Shown one piece after another: positions 9,683 to 20,500 of a stretch of 64,000 nucleotides of DNA (position 1 is its first letter; each line of letters begins with the position of its first letter). The stretch is from Buddleja alternifolia (lineage: Eukaryota; Streptophyta; Magnoliopsida; Lamiales; Scrophulariaceae): contig CM033392.1 in assembly GCA_019426215.1 (NCBI GenBank), positions 40,664,666 through 40,728,665 on the forward strand. Reading direction: 5' to 3'. Both the position numbers and the translations under genes were made by a program. The notes beneath the pieces are model-generated. The model was given only the letters and a program-made list of their open reading frames with translations, ran no database searches and had not been told where the DNA came from.

Positions 9683-11825
9683 TGTTAGAGTAGATGCCCA
9701 ACGCGTCAATTTTGGGTGCCATTTATTGTGTAATAAACTCTATGAAACAATCTTTTCTTATGAATAAAATCAATTTTATTATGGCATTCTTTGTTCTTAA
9801 ATTGTTATTATATGCTTAGAACAAAGTCCCTTGAATCACATATGACTATGGGACATCATCAGACATTGAGAATAAAGATGAGGGATATTGATAAAGACCC
9901 AAAAGACTAGCTTGTGTACATAGTTCTTGGAGAACGTGCCTCGTTCCATAGGCATAGATGTACACGAGGGTTCTCATTTGGATAATGAGTGAACTGAACA
10001 ACCCCGCCAGGAAATTCCTAAAATGGTCATTCTGATCGAATATGGAATTTCCTAAAATCACGTAGGCATAAGAGTAATCCTTATGGACCTAAGGTTCCAT
10101 TGTTACTTTGAGCATGGTCGATTGTACTTTGACTTATCTCATGATTCCTTCACGAATCGTCATGTAGGATATCTTGGGTATAGTATGATTATGTGTCGAG
10201 GTACATGAGAGACCAAGATGGGGTCCATCACTGATTTAGCAAATCAGACATTTCCTATAGTTTGCTTATTGAATCGATTCAAGGAATCTTTGGCCAAAGT
10301 ATGGCAATCCAAAGAGGCGGAGTGTTTTGCGTTTGTATTGCATGAATCGATATCATGCAAAGAAGGAGACATAGAGGTTGGGTCGTGAGAGTTTCGACTA
10401 AGCCATTACTCGAGACACCAATTCAGGAAATTTGATGGAGGGATCTTACTTATGCAAGGATTGTGGTTATGATAGGTTGAGTATCTTGACATCGTTTGTG
10501 TCTAGGTTTTCAAGGCCCGTTGCTAGACAGTAACCTCTATTTGTAGGTATCATGATATTATTGGTAATAATGCATGGTCGAATTAAATCAAGGAAGATTT
10601 AATCTAGTACTTTCTAAATATAGAAAGGTACAATGACACTTTTGGAAAGTGTACTTACTATTAGAACATGAACGATCGTAAGTGGTCGCACACTAACTCC
10701 TGAGGTTCCTGCGTAAAAGATATAATTAATCAACTTTGGAAGTTGAGGTGAAATTAAGAAAGTTTAGGACTTACCTGAAGAGGATTATTAATTGATTGAT
10801 TGAAGATCAATTAATTAGACTATTTAATTAATTAAGTAAGATTAATTAATTAATGGACTAAGTAAAGTCCAAGGGTTTTATTTAATTAGTAGAGGAAGTC
10901 GAAAATTAAATAGAATTAAAGAAATAATTGAGTAATAATAATTAAGGCTGGACTTTAATTATTATGGAATATTTAATTAAATGGTTGGACTATTTAAATA
11001 AATAAAAAGTCAAAAACTAGATCAAGTTGGATAAAAATTTTGGATTCCAAGAATAGGAGGGGGCGGGTTGCGGACATGTATAAGGGAGAGGATATAATTT
11101 CTCTCCAAGTCTTGATCAAGTTGGAATCAATGAAATATTTAGGAGAGAGATTAAGGGAAACAAATTAGATTGCAAGCTAAGTTCCTTGTTTTTAGGAAAC
11201 TCCTTAATAGAGTTTGATTAGGAATACATGAAAGTCAAATCTTAGAGATTTTATTTCATCTTGATTTCCAATCAAACTAAACCTAGGAGTCTCACACACA
11301 CTTGATTTCATAGTGAAATTTTTGACCAGCACAAGACGAAAAAGAGAGAAATTTTCTCTTCTTATTTCCTCCATAAAACTTGCCCCTCACCTATTATTTC
11401 TTGATAACGTTTTGCTCATGTGTTGAGATTAACCTTTCATATATATTCCTACCTTCATATATAAGCTTAGATTAGATCTAAAATAATTATATAGGCTAGC
11501 ACCACATATATTATAAGGAGGTGTGGATACAATTTAGAGGCGAGATAATTGGATCGCTTGAAGATACACGAAACAAATTAGAGCTCGGATTTTTCAAAAG
11601 GGGGCGACGATTTCTTTGAAGAATTGAATCAAGGGAGTATTTGTTTGGATTGAAAAGATCAGAAACTTGTACGAGGGAAAAAATACGAAAGGTATTTCGC
11701 GTAGTATAGTTTTTCTCGTTTTAACTAGCTAGATTAAACAGGCCAATGTAATCCTGTTTCAAGGTAGTTGCAAATTTTTTAAATTCCATCGTGCTAACCT
11801 ACCCCGGGGATTAACCAACCCAGCA
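9683..11825 (+). repeat. 5' LTR of B-a
   Basis: 2143 bp, starting TGTTAGAGTAGATGCC and ending CCAACCCAGCA just before the PBS. Much of the 3' half is a run of TTAATTAA-type sequence (about 10790-11000). The same LTR, with differences, is at 15967-18443, at 36278-37624 plus 51346-52222, and at 59338-61157. Small ORFs inside it are chance. Confidence 0.85.
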
Positions 11826-11826
11826 G

Positions 11827-11838
11827 TAGTATCAGAGT
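11827..11838 (+). other. Primer-binding site of B-a, one mismatch
   Basis: TAGTATCAGAGT, one base after the LTR, is a mutated form of TGGTATCAGAGC; B-b has TGGTATTAGAGC at the same place. Confidence 0.75.
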
Positions 11839-13459
11839 CTGGTTAGTTTAATCGAACTAATTTGTGTGATTTATTATGCTTTATTTATTTTTCGTATGAC
11901 TAAATTGGAAGCATGTGTAAACCAAGATACCTTGAGTTATTATAAATTGAATTTAGTTTGGGATTTAATTGTGTAAAAATTTGAAATTTTTATGACAAAT
12001 TTGGTTTCACGAAAAACTGTATTTTTAGGTGATTTAGGTTGATGGTGAGTTTTAGGATTTGAAAAACATCGGTGGTGGGAAGTAGTGAAACAGACGAACC
12101 GAAAAGGTTTGAAACTGGAGTAACAACCCGACCCTAGGTGGGTTAGTAACATCCGAAAAAATCCACTATTTGGCTCGAATCACTGGACGAAACGGGACGA
12201 AACAGCGTGTGGGGCACACGTCGTTTCGAGCCTGCGCATGTCCAGTACGTGCTGTTCGCGAGCTGGGTTTCCCAAGCCCTATCCAATTTTTTGGCTTAAT
12301 TAAAATTTTAATATTTTTGAAAATTAGATTTTTGGAAATTAAAATTATTTTTGGAAATTATTATTTTTCCTTGGAAAATATTGTTTTTGTGAAAATTCCA
12401 AATTATCCCAAATAAATTGCAATTTATTTTGAACAAGAGGTAGGTGAACTTTGGATATCGCATATTATATGGCTTGGAATGATTTTATGTCATTGGATGA
12501 ACCACGAGCCTAGTCTAGTCTTTGGTTTTCGTTGTATGTAATTTCGATGGGTTGTAAAAATAGCCGTTTTGGTTTTTAATTTTTCTATCTTTATATTAGT
12601 AGAATGTAATTAGATTATAGTCTATGTAATTGAAGACGAAGGACAATTGAAGACTTGTATGCAGTGGCGATCCATTGTAATAGTTAAGTTATTTTTATTT
12701 CCTAGAAGTCCAGCCCACTTTGGCTCAGTGGGTTGATTAAGTTAGTGCTCGAGGTGGTTCATCCTAATTTATCGCTTTGAGTATGGTTTATTTTTCTGCC
12801 TATATATATGTGATGTGTTTGGAATGCATGCATAGGATAGAAATCTAAACAAGATAAATTTAATCTGGTGAGACCAATATTTTACGCAATGCCCTCCTGA
12901 GAAAATATTAGCCCTATATGGAATTGAAATTGGATTTCTCTTCCATGCCTTCCATCTTAACTGGCAACATGTGAAACACCGTTGAGGCTAGGTGAATCAC
13001 TCATATAATTGGGGATTAACCTAGTCAAGATAGTTGTGATTGTCACTAAGCATAGAGATGCTCATATAATTGGGGCAATGAACTGAGAGAATTAATCACG
13101 GAATATTTGATGGTTATGGCCTAACATTGAGGTAGCATAATGGATACCCATATAATTGGGCCATATGTGAAAGACGAGGTAAAACAATCATGAGAACCAT
13201 CCAACGAGGTGGAAGTCTGGGCCAGGCTACTATCCAAATAGATCAATCACACTCATATAATTGGGGTGACTTGATTAATTAAATAGATCTCAAGCCCGCT
13301 AAGGGAGATTAATTTTTCCTCGAATTCTATCCAGAGGGTGGTTGAATTTAGAAAAATAGTGGAAGGCTTGTACAATGAAAGACCAAATTGTATAAGGACT
13401 TTATTTTAGAATAAATGCTAATATATCTGCCTCGAAACCTTTATAGATCATTAAGTAAA
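11839..13459 (+). other. Untranslated leader of B-a with four short repeats
   Basis: 1.6 kb between PBS and gag, without a conserved frame; homologous to 52236-53912. Near its end CATATAATTGGGG recurs four times with small changes (about 13003, 13065, 13148, 13253), each within a partly similar context. B-b has the same four positions. The small ORF at 12170-12415 is not shared as protein and is treated as chance. Confidence 0.6.
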
Positions 13460-15664
13460 ATGGCTAAGAATCCACTATATGCTATTCTTGAAACCAACAA
13501 GTTAGCCGAGCCTAATTATGCCGACTGGCTGAGAAACCTGAAAATTGTCCTTCAATCTGACAAGAGGGAGTACATCCTGACGACTGAACAGCCGGGAATA
13601 ACTCCAGAGAGCACTGATAAAGATAGGGAGTACGCTAAGCTGTGGTCTGATGACAATAACCAAGTGCGATGTCTCGTTATGACTTCAATGTCTTAGAAAG
13701 TACAAAAGCAACATGAAAAGATGACACTTGCAAGAATATTTGTACGGAACTAGGACTAGGAAAGAGTGATATGCTATCTCCAAAGAGATTTTGGGGAAAA
13801 GATGACCGAGGGGTCGTCCGTTGGGGACCGTGTCCTCAAGATGATCTGTTTGATCGATAAGATGAGTGACTTGGACATGGAACTTGATGGTGACCTATGT
13901 GTCGATCTGGTGCTACAATCTCTTCCTAGGTCTTACGACCAATTTGTCATCAATTTCAACATGAACAACTTAAATCCTCACTCAATGAGTTGTTAAACAT
14001 GTTGATAACTACTGAAAGCACTATCAGGAAAGAAAAACCTATGCTACTTGTGAGTTCTTAAATGAGTCGAGAATTACATGTTTTATAGTCCTTTAGATAT
14101 ATGATTTTCATAGAATTAAGTATGATTTTATACCACATATGTGTGTAATATGTCTATTTTGAGTATCCAGGTATAGATCATAACATTGGAGACAAAAAGG
14201 ATGAAAGTAGCAAAAAGATGGAATTCAGAGCAGAAAGTCAGAGAAACTATTGTTCGAAAGTTGAGAGAGTTTATGCTTGAACGTTGAGAGATGTTACGCA
14301 CGGATGCCAGGGAGAGTAACGTTTGAACGTTGGAGTCGGCGAAACAGTTCTGGAAATTCCAAATTCTACACTTAGACGGACTCTTCTCAAACCACGCCTA
14401 TAAATACAAGTGATGCAGTAGGGTTTAGGGAGCAACGTTTTTCAGAATTGCTCTCCAACAATATTCCGTATTTTTCATAGAGAGTTAGACAAGGTTTTTA
14501 TCTTTTGTAATTCTCCATAGAAGTAGAGAAAGATTGAAAGAAGAGAAGATTTTCTACACAAGTCATAGGGAGTTTTTGTTCTTTGTTTCTTACTTTCATG
14601 AATATTTTAGTTGTTTTTCATATCATTATGAGTAGCTAAATTTGTAGACTGAGGCCATGCTTAGGCTGAATTATGATTTTTGAGTTATAAAAGTATTTCT
14701 CGTATGAATGATTTATATTGCTTTGTGTTATAATCTTGTTCTCAATGCTTAGTGTGTCTGGCCAACATATTTAAGATCTAATGCTTAATTTATCTGTTCG
14801 GGAGAAAGTGAATTAAGATTCAAGAGGGATTCATAATATCTTCTAAGTTAGTTGATGCTAGGTAGCTACATACTCCGGATGCTGTTAGCCGAGTTTATTT
14901 CGAGGGATAAATCTGAATAATTTAGGAAAAATTCTAGTTCTTAATGTATGCAGTAGAGATTGCTACAACCAATCTAGTGTAGGTTATCATGAGCGAGGGA
15001 TTCGCGTGATAATAATATTAAGAAATTTTTCACCTTAGCAATATTTATCAGAAATACGAGAATAATAATATAACGAGAATTGATTAATTTGTGTTGATGC
15101 ATGTGTTTTAGTTGTTTTTATTCCTTGGTTTTTCACATCTTTTAATTATTGCTTTTAATAGTTTATGATTTAATTTTCTTTAAGTTTACAATTGCTTGAG
15201 TTAATTTACTGTTTTCGCTATAACACAAATCTCTGTGGGTTTGACACCCCGGACTTAATCGTCCACTCTAATACTACACACGATCAGTCCTCTTGCTGTT
15301 AAATACACGATTGGGTTTTCGTGCATCATGTTCTTCATCGAAATCTAAGAAAGGAAAGAAGAAGAAGAATAAGACCAAAGAGCTTAAAGGCACTGGTGGT
15401 GTGAAGAAGGCAAAGAAGGGAAAGAAAGCTAAATCGGATCATTGCTTCAACTGTGAGAAGCCTGGGCACTGGGAGAAGGACTGCAAGGAGCTACCAAATG
15501 CTCAAGGTATGTTCTTTGTTGAATTTAACATTAGTGTTAACACTGCTTCTTGGATACTAGACACTGGGTGTCATATTCATCTTTGCAATGATTTGCAGCA
15601 GATGGTAAGAAGCAAGGCGCTAAGTAAAGGAGAGATAACCCTAAGGATCGGAAACGGAGCAATT
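13460..15664 (+). pseudogene. Copia gag and start of protease of B-a, interrupted
   Basis: Starts MAKNPLYAILETNKL; an almost identical start in B-b supports the ATG at 13460. The UBN2-type gag body runs to 14059 with stops near 13695 and frameshifts. After the inserted solo LTR it resumes with a Lys-rich linker, a CCHC knuckle (CFNCEKPGHWEKDC) and a protease start with its catalytic motif (WILDTGCHIHLC). Shortly after this, the frame runs into the deletion junction. In an active element this would package RNA and cleave the polyprotein; here it is inactive. Confidence 0.8.
14060..15330 (+). mobile_element. Solo LTR of gypsy type inside B-a gag
   Basis: A 1.27-kb insertion absent from the same place in B-b (near 54516). 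The target repeat GTTCTT is on both sides (14054-14059, 15330-15335). The LTR-like part runs from TGAGTCGAG (14063) to GTGCATCA (15328). It has TATAAATA at 14399-14406 and an end block, CTCTGTGGGTTTGACACC, like those at the U5 end of Athila/Tat gypsy LTRs (from memory of that family). There is no coding content. The few bases between the repeat and TG/CA are unexplained. Confidence 0.65.
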
Positions 15665-15952
15665 CATCCATGAATTGGTGTTGTTCCATCTATTGTTAAC
15701 TTGGTGGTGGTGTACTATGATAACAATAGGGCTATTGCGCAAGCAAAGGAGCCAAGGTCTCATCAAAAATTCAAGCACATACAAAGGCGATACCATTTGA
15801 TTAGGGAGATCATTGGAAGAGGTGACGTTCAAGTGGAGCGTGTAGACTCGGCAGATAATGTAGAAGACCCACTCACCAAACCCCTCAGTCAAAAGACATT
15901 TGATCGACATCTAGGGAAGATGGACCTCAAATACCTGAGCAATTGTCTCTAG
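15665..15952 (+). pseudogene. Copia RNase H tail of B-a after internal deletion
   Basis: VVPSIVN, YYDNNRAIAQAKEPRSHQ, HIQRRYHLIREIIGRGDV and DPLTKPLSQ match the last ~90 residues of pol in B-b (59047-59323). The preceding junction, in GAGCAATTCATC, joins protease to RNase H and removes about 4 kb of pol. The gene ends in TAG shortly before the 3' LTR. Confidence 0.8.
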
Positions 15953-15966
15953 AACAAGTGAGAGAT

Positions 15967-18443
15967 TGTTAGAATAGATGTCCGGGGCGCCAATTTTGGG
16001 CGCCATTTAGTGTGTAATAAACTCTATGAGACAATTTTTTCTTATGAATAAAGTCAATTTTATTATGACATTCTTTGTTCTTGAATCGTTATTATATGCT
16101 TAGAACGAAGTCCCTTAAATCACACATGACTATGAGACATCATCAGACATCGGGAATGACGATGATGGAATATGTCTCTAAGGTCGTGATTCTTAAAAGG
16201 TTCCAAGTCGATGATGGGTCTGTCAAGATGAGGGATATTGACAAAGACCCGAAAGACTTGCTTGTATACATTGGAGAACGTGCCTCATTCCATAGGCATA
16301 GATGTACACGAGGGTTCTCATTTGGATAATGAGTGAAATGCACAACCCCACCAGAAAATTCCTAAAATGGTCATCCGAATCGAATATAATCACGTAAGCA
16401 TAAAAGTAATCCTTATGGACCTGAGGTTCCATTGTTACTTTGAGCATAGTCAATTATACTTTGACTTATCTCATGATTCCTTCGCGAATCGTCATGTGGG
16501 ATATCTTAGGTATAGTATGATTATGTGTCGAGGTACATGAGAGACCAAGATGGGATCCATCACTGATTTAGCAAATCAGACATTTCCTATGTTTTGCTTA
16601 TTGAATCGATTCAAGGAATCTTTGGCCAAAGTATGGAAATCCAAAGAGGCGGAGTGTTTCCTCGCTTGGATTGCATGAATCGACATCATGCAATGAAGAA
16701 AACATGGAGATCAGGTCGTAAGAGCTTCGACTAAGACATTACTCGAGACACCAATCCGGGAAATTTGATGGAGGGATCTTGCTTATGCGAGGATCGTAGT
16801 TATGATAGGTTGAGTATCTTGACATCGTTTGTGTCTAGGTTTTCGAGGCCCGTTGTTAGATAGTAACCTCGATTTGTAGGTATCATGATATTATTGGTAA
16901 TAATTCATGGTCGGATTAAATCAAGGAAGATTTAATCAAGTACTTTCTAAATATAGAAAGGTACAATGGCACTTTTGGAAAGTGTAATTACTACTAGAAC
17001 ATGAACGAGCCTAAAGGGTTACACACTAACTCCTGAGGTTTCTGCTTAAAAGATATGATTAATCAACTTTGGAAGTTGGGGTGAAATTAGGAAAGTCTAG
17101 GACTTACCTCCTAATGAGGAATATTAATCAATTGATTGGAGATCAATTAATTAGACTATTTAATTAATCAATTAAGATTAATTAATTAATGGACTATGTA
17201 AAGTCCAAAGATTTTATTTAATTAGTAGAGGAAGTCAAAAATTAAATAGAATTCAAGAAATAATTTGGTAATAATAATTAATGTTGGACTTTAATTATTA
17301 TGGCATATTTAATTAAATGGTTGGACTATTTACTTAAATAAGGAGTCAAAAATTAAATCAAGTTGGATAAAAAATTTGGATTCCAAGAGTAGGAGGGGGC
17401 GAGTGGCGCATGTGTATAAGGGAAAAGATTTGATTCCTCTCCAAGTCTTGATCAAGTTGGAATCAAGAAAATATTTCGGAGAGAGAAAAGCTTGGAAGCT
17501 AAGTTTCTTATTTTTAGAAAACTCCTTAATAGAGTTTGACTAGAATAGATAAAAGTCAAATCTTGGAGATTTTATTTCATCTTTACTTCCAATCGAACTA
17601 AACCTAGGAGTCTCTCTATAAATATGTTTATTAAGAAAAATACACACACTTGATTTCATAGTGAAATTTTTGTCCAACACAAGAACAAAAAGAGAGAAAT
17701 TTTGTCTTCTTATTTCCTCCATAAAACTCGCCCCTCACCTATTATTTCTTGACAAGGTTTTGCTGATGTGTTAAGATTAACCTTTCACGTATATTCCTAC
17801 TTTCATATATAAGCTTCGATTAGGAGGGTGTTTGGGTAAGCTTATTCAAAACATCTTATAAGCTCTTACATCTTATAAAATGTTTTAGGAGCTTATAAAA
17901 AAAAATGGGGTTGGGTTACTTTTTTAAAAACAGCTTATAAGACCCAAATATCTTATATTTTGGTCTTATAAGCTGTTTTTTAAAAAAAGTTACCAAACAA
18001 ATTTATTGAGCGTATAAACTCAAAAACATCTTATATGATGTTCAGAGGAGCTTATAAGCTTAGTCAAACCCTCTAGATCTAAATTAATTATATAGGCTAG
18101 CACCACATATATAATTATTTGGAATTATACGGAGGTGTGGATACATCTTAGAGGAGAGACAATTGGATCGCTTGAAGATACACAGAACAAATCGAAGCTC
18201 GGATTTTTCAAAAGGGGGGTCGATGGTATCTTTGTAGAATTGAGTCAAGGGAGTATTTGTTCGGGTTGAAAAGATCAAAAACTTGTAAGAGGGAAAAAGC
18301 GCGAAAGATATTTTGCGTAGTATAGTTTTTCTCGTTTTAGTTAGCTCGATTAAATAGGCTAATGTAATCCTGTTTCAGAGTAGTTGTAAATTTTTTTTAA
18401 ATCTCACTGTGCTAACCTACCCCGGGGATTACCCAACCCACCA
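15967..18443 (+). repeat. 3' LTR of B-a
   Basis: Starts TGTTAGAATAGATGTCC after a purine-rich stretch (AGAACAAGTGAGAGA) and ends CCCAACCCACCA. It is 2477 bp, or 2224 bp without the MITE and its extra TAG. TSD AAGTG follows. Confidence 0.85.
17824..18073 (+). mobile_element. PIF/Harbinger-like (Tourist-type) MITE, 250 bp
   Basis: Absent from the 5' LTR of B-a, which reads GATTAGATCTAA without interruption. Termini are GAGGGTGTTTGGGTAAGCTTA and the inverse of TAAGCTTAGTCAAACCCTC, flanked by TAG on both sides (17821-17823, 18074-18076). The interior is rich in inverted CTTATAAG motifs and could fold into one long hairpin. A 3-bp TSD with this TIR suits PIF/Harbinger, but the centre base of the TSD is not the usual one. 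Confidence 0.7.
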
Positions 18444-18485
18444 AAGTGTACTCTGTGTCTAACACACTTCTTCACATGTTCGAAC

Positions 18486-19289
18486 TGTTAGGTATATGCC
18501 CTAGATGCCAATGAGGACAAATAGATTGTACAAGGTATTCAATTATATTGTGCAAACTGATAATTAATAAAGGCAATTATTTTTTTGTTCATGTAAAACT
18601 TTATGGCATCAATAAGTATTGGACAAACAGTCCTTGTGTATCGAGGCTAACTCTTCGCCCTTTATGGAATAAAGATGTGGCACGGAGAGAGTCTTATTCC
18701 TGATCACTCAAAAGGGTTCGTAAGTCAAGGAATCTTAATTAGGAATTAAGATTCGACTTGTATGATACATGCTCTGACAAGGGGTGTCAGTCGAACACTA
18801 TGGGATAGTGAGACACGTGTCATAGATATATCAATGGAATTGATATATTCGAACATGGCTCGCAGTAATCCGATCACATGGGTATTTACTCGGTGACTAT
18901 CAATGATTGGATTACTGACCATAATAATATTTGTGGGCCTTAGACCTGAGAGTTCATGATCAATGTGCTTGTGCTGTTGAATCTGCCCAACTCACCCTTT
19001 GGTGGGGCCGACCTCGAAGTGCAATCTCAATGAGTCAAGTGGCAGTTGTTCAATGATCGCCAAGATGAGATTCGCTGTCTCGATAGTAAACGAGAAAGTA
19101 TCCAGTGTAATCATATGCATATGAAATTATAAATCTTTGGTCAAAGCAATGAAACTAACCCATGTGGGACATGGAGGGTAGTTTGGTAATTTCATCATGA
19201 TATGATTACATGCACAGTATCAAGTTTAGTGAGTTTGACATAAACCATGACTCTCACTTGATCAGGATACGTCAATAAATGACATATAC
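18486..19289 (+). repeat. Copia-type LTR fragment
   Basis: Begins TGTTAGGTATATGCCC and has the layout of the B LTR start (an ATAAAG...ATTAT stretch about 100 bases in) with little base identity. It has no LTR end, PBS or coding part: it runs directly into L1 sequence. 18449-18485 is unassigned flank shared with fragment C. Confidence 0.4.
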
Positions 19290-19774
19290 TCATATGGTAT
19301 TTATGGTCCAGAGGTTCGTAAATGATTCGTTTATTTCGTCCTCAATTGTACTGGAACTTCCATTGGTAGGAATAGTACCAGAAAGGACCTCCTCAAAATA
19401 ATTTGCCACCGATGTTCTTATCAATTCTAGATCAATAATATGTTGCCCCTCATCAACAATCTTATGAATCCAAGCCTTTTTCCTTCTTTTCATTACCATC
19501 GAATGGAAGAATTTAGACTTTCTCTCCCTTCTGAAATTAATTTACAAGCTGATTTTTTGCCTCCAAAAAGACTCTTCCCAAGATAGGGCCTGGGCGAGAA
19601 AAGCGTGTCTTTCCTTTAATGTAAGCAAATTATCCTCAAAAGGATCAACATCAAACACATCTTCCAAATCTTTCAAACTTGACTCAACTATTTGAACTCT
19701 ATCAAAAACTTTGCCAAAGACATTCTTTTTCAGATATAGTTTTTGTTGTAAATTATAGAGCATTGTTTTCCACG
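19290..19774 (-). pseudogene. L1-type LINE ORF2 fragment (linker before RT), main piece
   Basis: Minus-strand coding for the region between endonuclease and reverse transcriptase of plant L1: TMLYNLQQKLYLKKNVFGKV, VFDRVQIVESSLKDLED, SWEESFWRQK, a stop, then KFFHSMVMKRRKKAWIHKI. Neither endonuclease nor RT is present. The reading continues beyond the MULE (23538-23565) and the foldback (31145-31206), so all three pieces were once contiguous. Confidence 0.7.
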
Positions 19775-19954
19775 TGAGTAATTTTCATATTGCACCCTGA
19801 AAATGGGTTAGTTAGGCGGTCTCCACCCTGGAATAATGAAAATGGCATTCTCCACCCTGGAATTATAAACATTTTAGCGCTTTGCACCGTTGTCCAGATT
19901 CCGGCAAAAATAAACTAGTTTTGGCAAGGCAAATTTGTCCAGGAAAAATAACAC
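19775..19954 (+). repeat. Left TIR of the MULE
   Basis: TGAGTAATTTTCATATTGCA to CCAGGAAAAATAACAC; inverted counterpart of 23359-23537. It contains three spaced CACCCTG(G/A)A boxes. Confidence 0.85.
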
Positions 19955-20203
19955 GATGCTCGCCCAATCCTCCTCCTCCTCCTCTCTCTCTCTCTCTCTG
20001 CACCTGAAATTAAAAAAATAATCACAATACTTTCTCGTGAGATTCTCGAGTTAATGCACACCATTATCCCCACCTTTCTTTCTCTGGTGCTTGATTACAA
20101 CACTCCTACTAATTTTCTTTTACGTAGTTATGAACATTTGGATCGCATAAGTGATTACTTGCGCTTAATTCTCTGCGGGAAGGAAGGATAAGAGGATTGA
20201 GCC

Positions 20204-20394
20204 CGAGATAAGGAAACTCTAATCCTCGTTCTGGGGCTTGACAATGCCGGAAAAACAACTATACTTTGCCCTTCTCCTACTTCGTGATTACACCTCTGTG
20301 TAATGGTTTCGTATTTTCCTTTTGCGCAATAATTATTTTTTTTGCATATCGACTTCAAAATTTCAAATGGGTGAAGTAATCTCCACTATTCCAA
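20204..20394 (+). pseudogene. ARL1: Captured fragment of an ARF-like GTPase gene (ARL1 type)
   Basis: Two exon pieces with the intron between them. Piece 1 (20204-20265) reads DKETLILVLGLDNAGKTTIL, containing the P-loop GLDNAGKT that binds GTP phosphates. Piece 2 (about 20346-20394) reads YRLQ, an 8-base insertion, then MGEVISTIP, followed by an intact donor GTAAGA. This order is that of ARL1, a Golgi small GTPase; ARF and ARL2 differ at these residues. The acceptor before piece 2 is decayed (TTTGCAT). Everything after the effector-loop start is missing, so no GTPase can be made. Neighbours show capture by the MULE: it lies between the left TIR and the transposase, on the opposite strand. Because the intron is kept, genomic DNA rather than cDNA was captured (inference). 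Confidence 0.7.
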
Positions 20395-20500
20395 GTAAGA
20401 ATTTCATTTTAACTTTCTTTTTGGTATTAGGAATTTATGACTTTAGTAAAAGCATCTTTTACAGCATTATTGAAGAAAATTTAAGGCCAAAGCTTTAGGA

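Larger units (their letters stand above)
9683..18443 (+). mobile_element. Copia element B-a: complete ends, pol deleted
   Basis: The ends are defined by LTRs and by the 5-bp target duplication AAGTG (9678-9682 and 18444-18448). Internal order: PBS, long leader, gag, protease start, then directly the RNase H tail. The protease-to-RT section present in B-b (54840-59020) is missing. Gag is also interrupted by a gypsy-type solo LTR, and the 3' LTR by a PIF-like MITE. This copy cannot move by itself. Confidence 0.85.

Noticed and set aside
12170..12415. 81-codon ORF in the B-a leader
   Set aside because: The homologous leader in B-b does not keep the frame.
18486..19289. Assigning this LTR fragment to fragment C as its 5' LTR
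   Set aside because: Its orientation looks + while C is minus, and no convincing PBS lies between them.
20155..20358. Minus-strand ORF across the ARL1 fragment
   Set aside because: Antisense of the + strand GTPase exon; the + strand reading has the P-loop.
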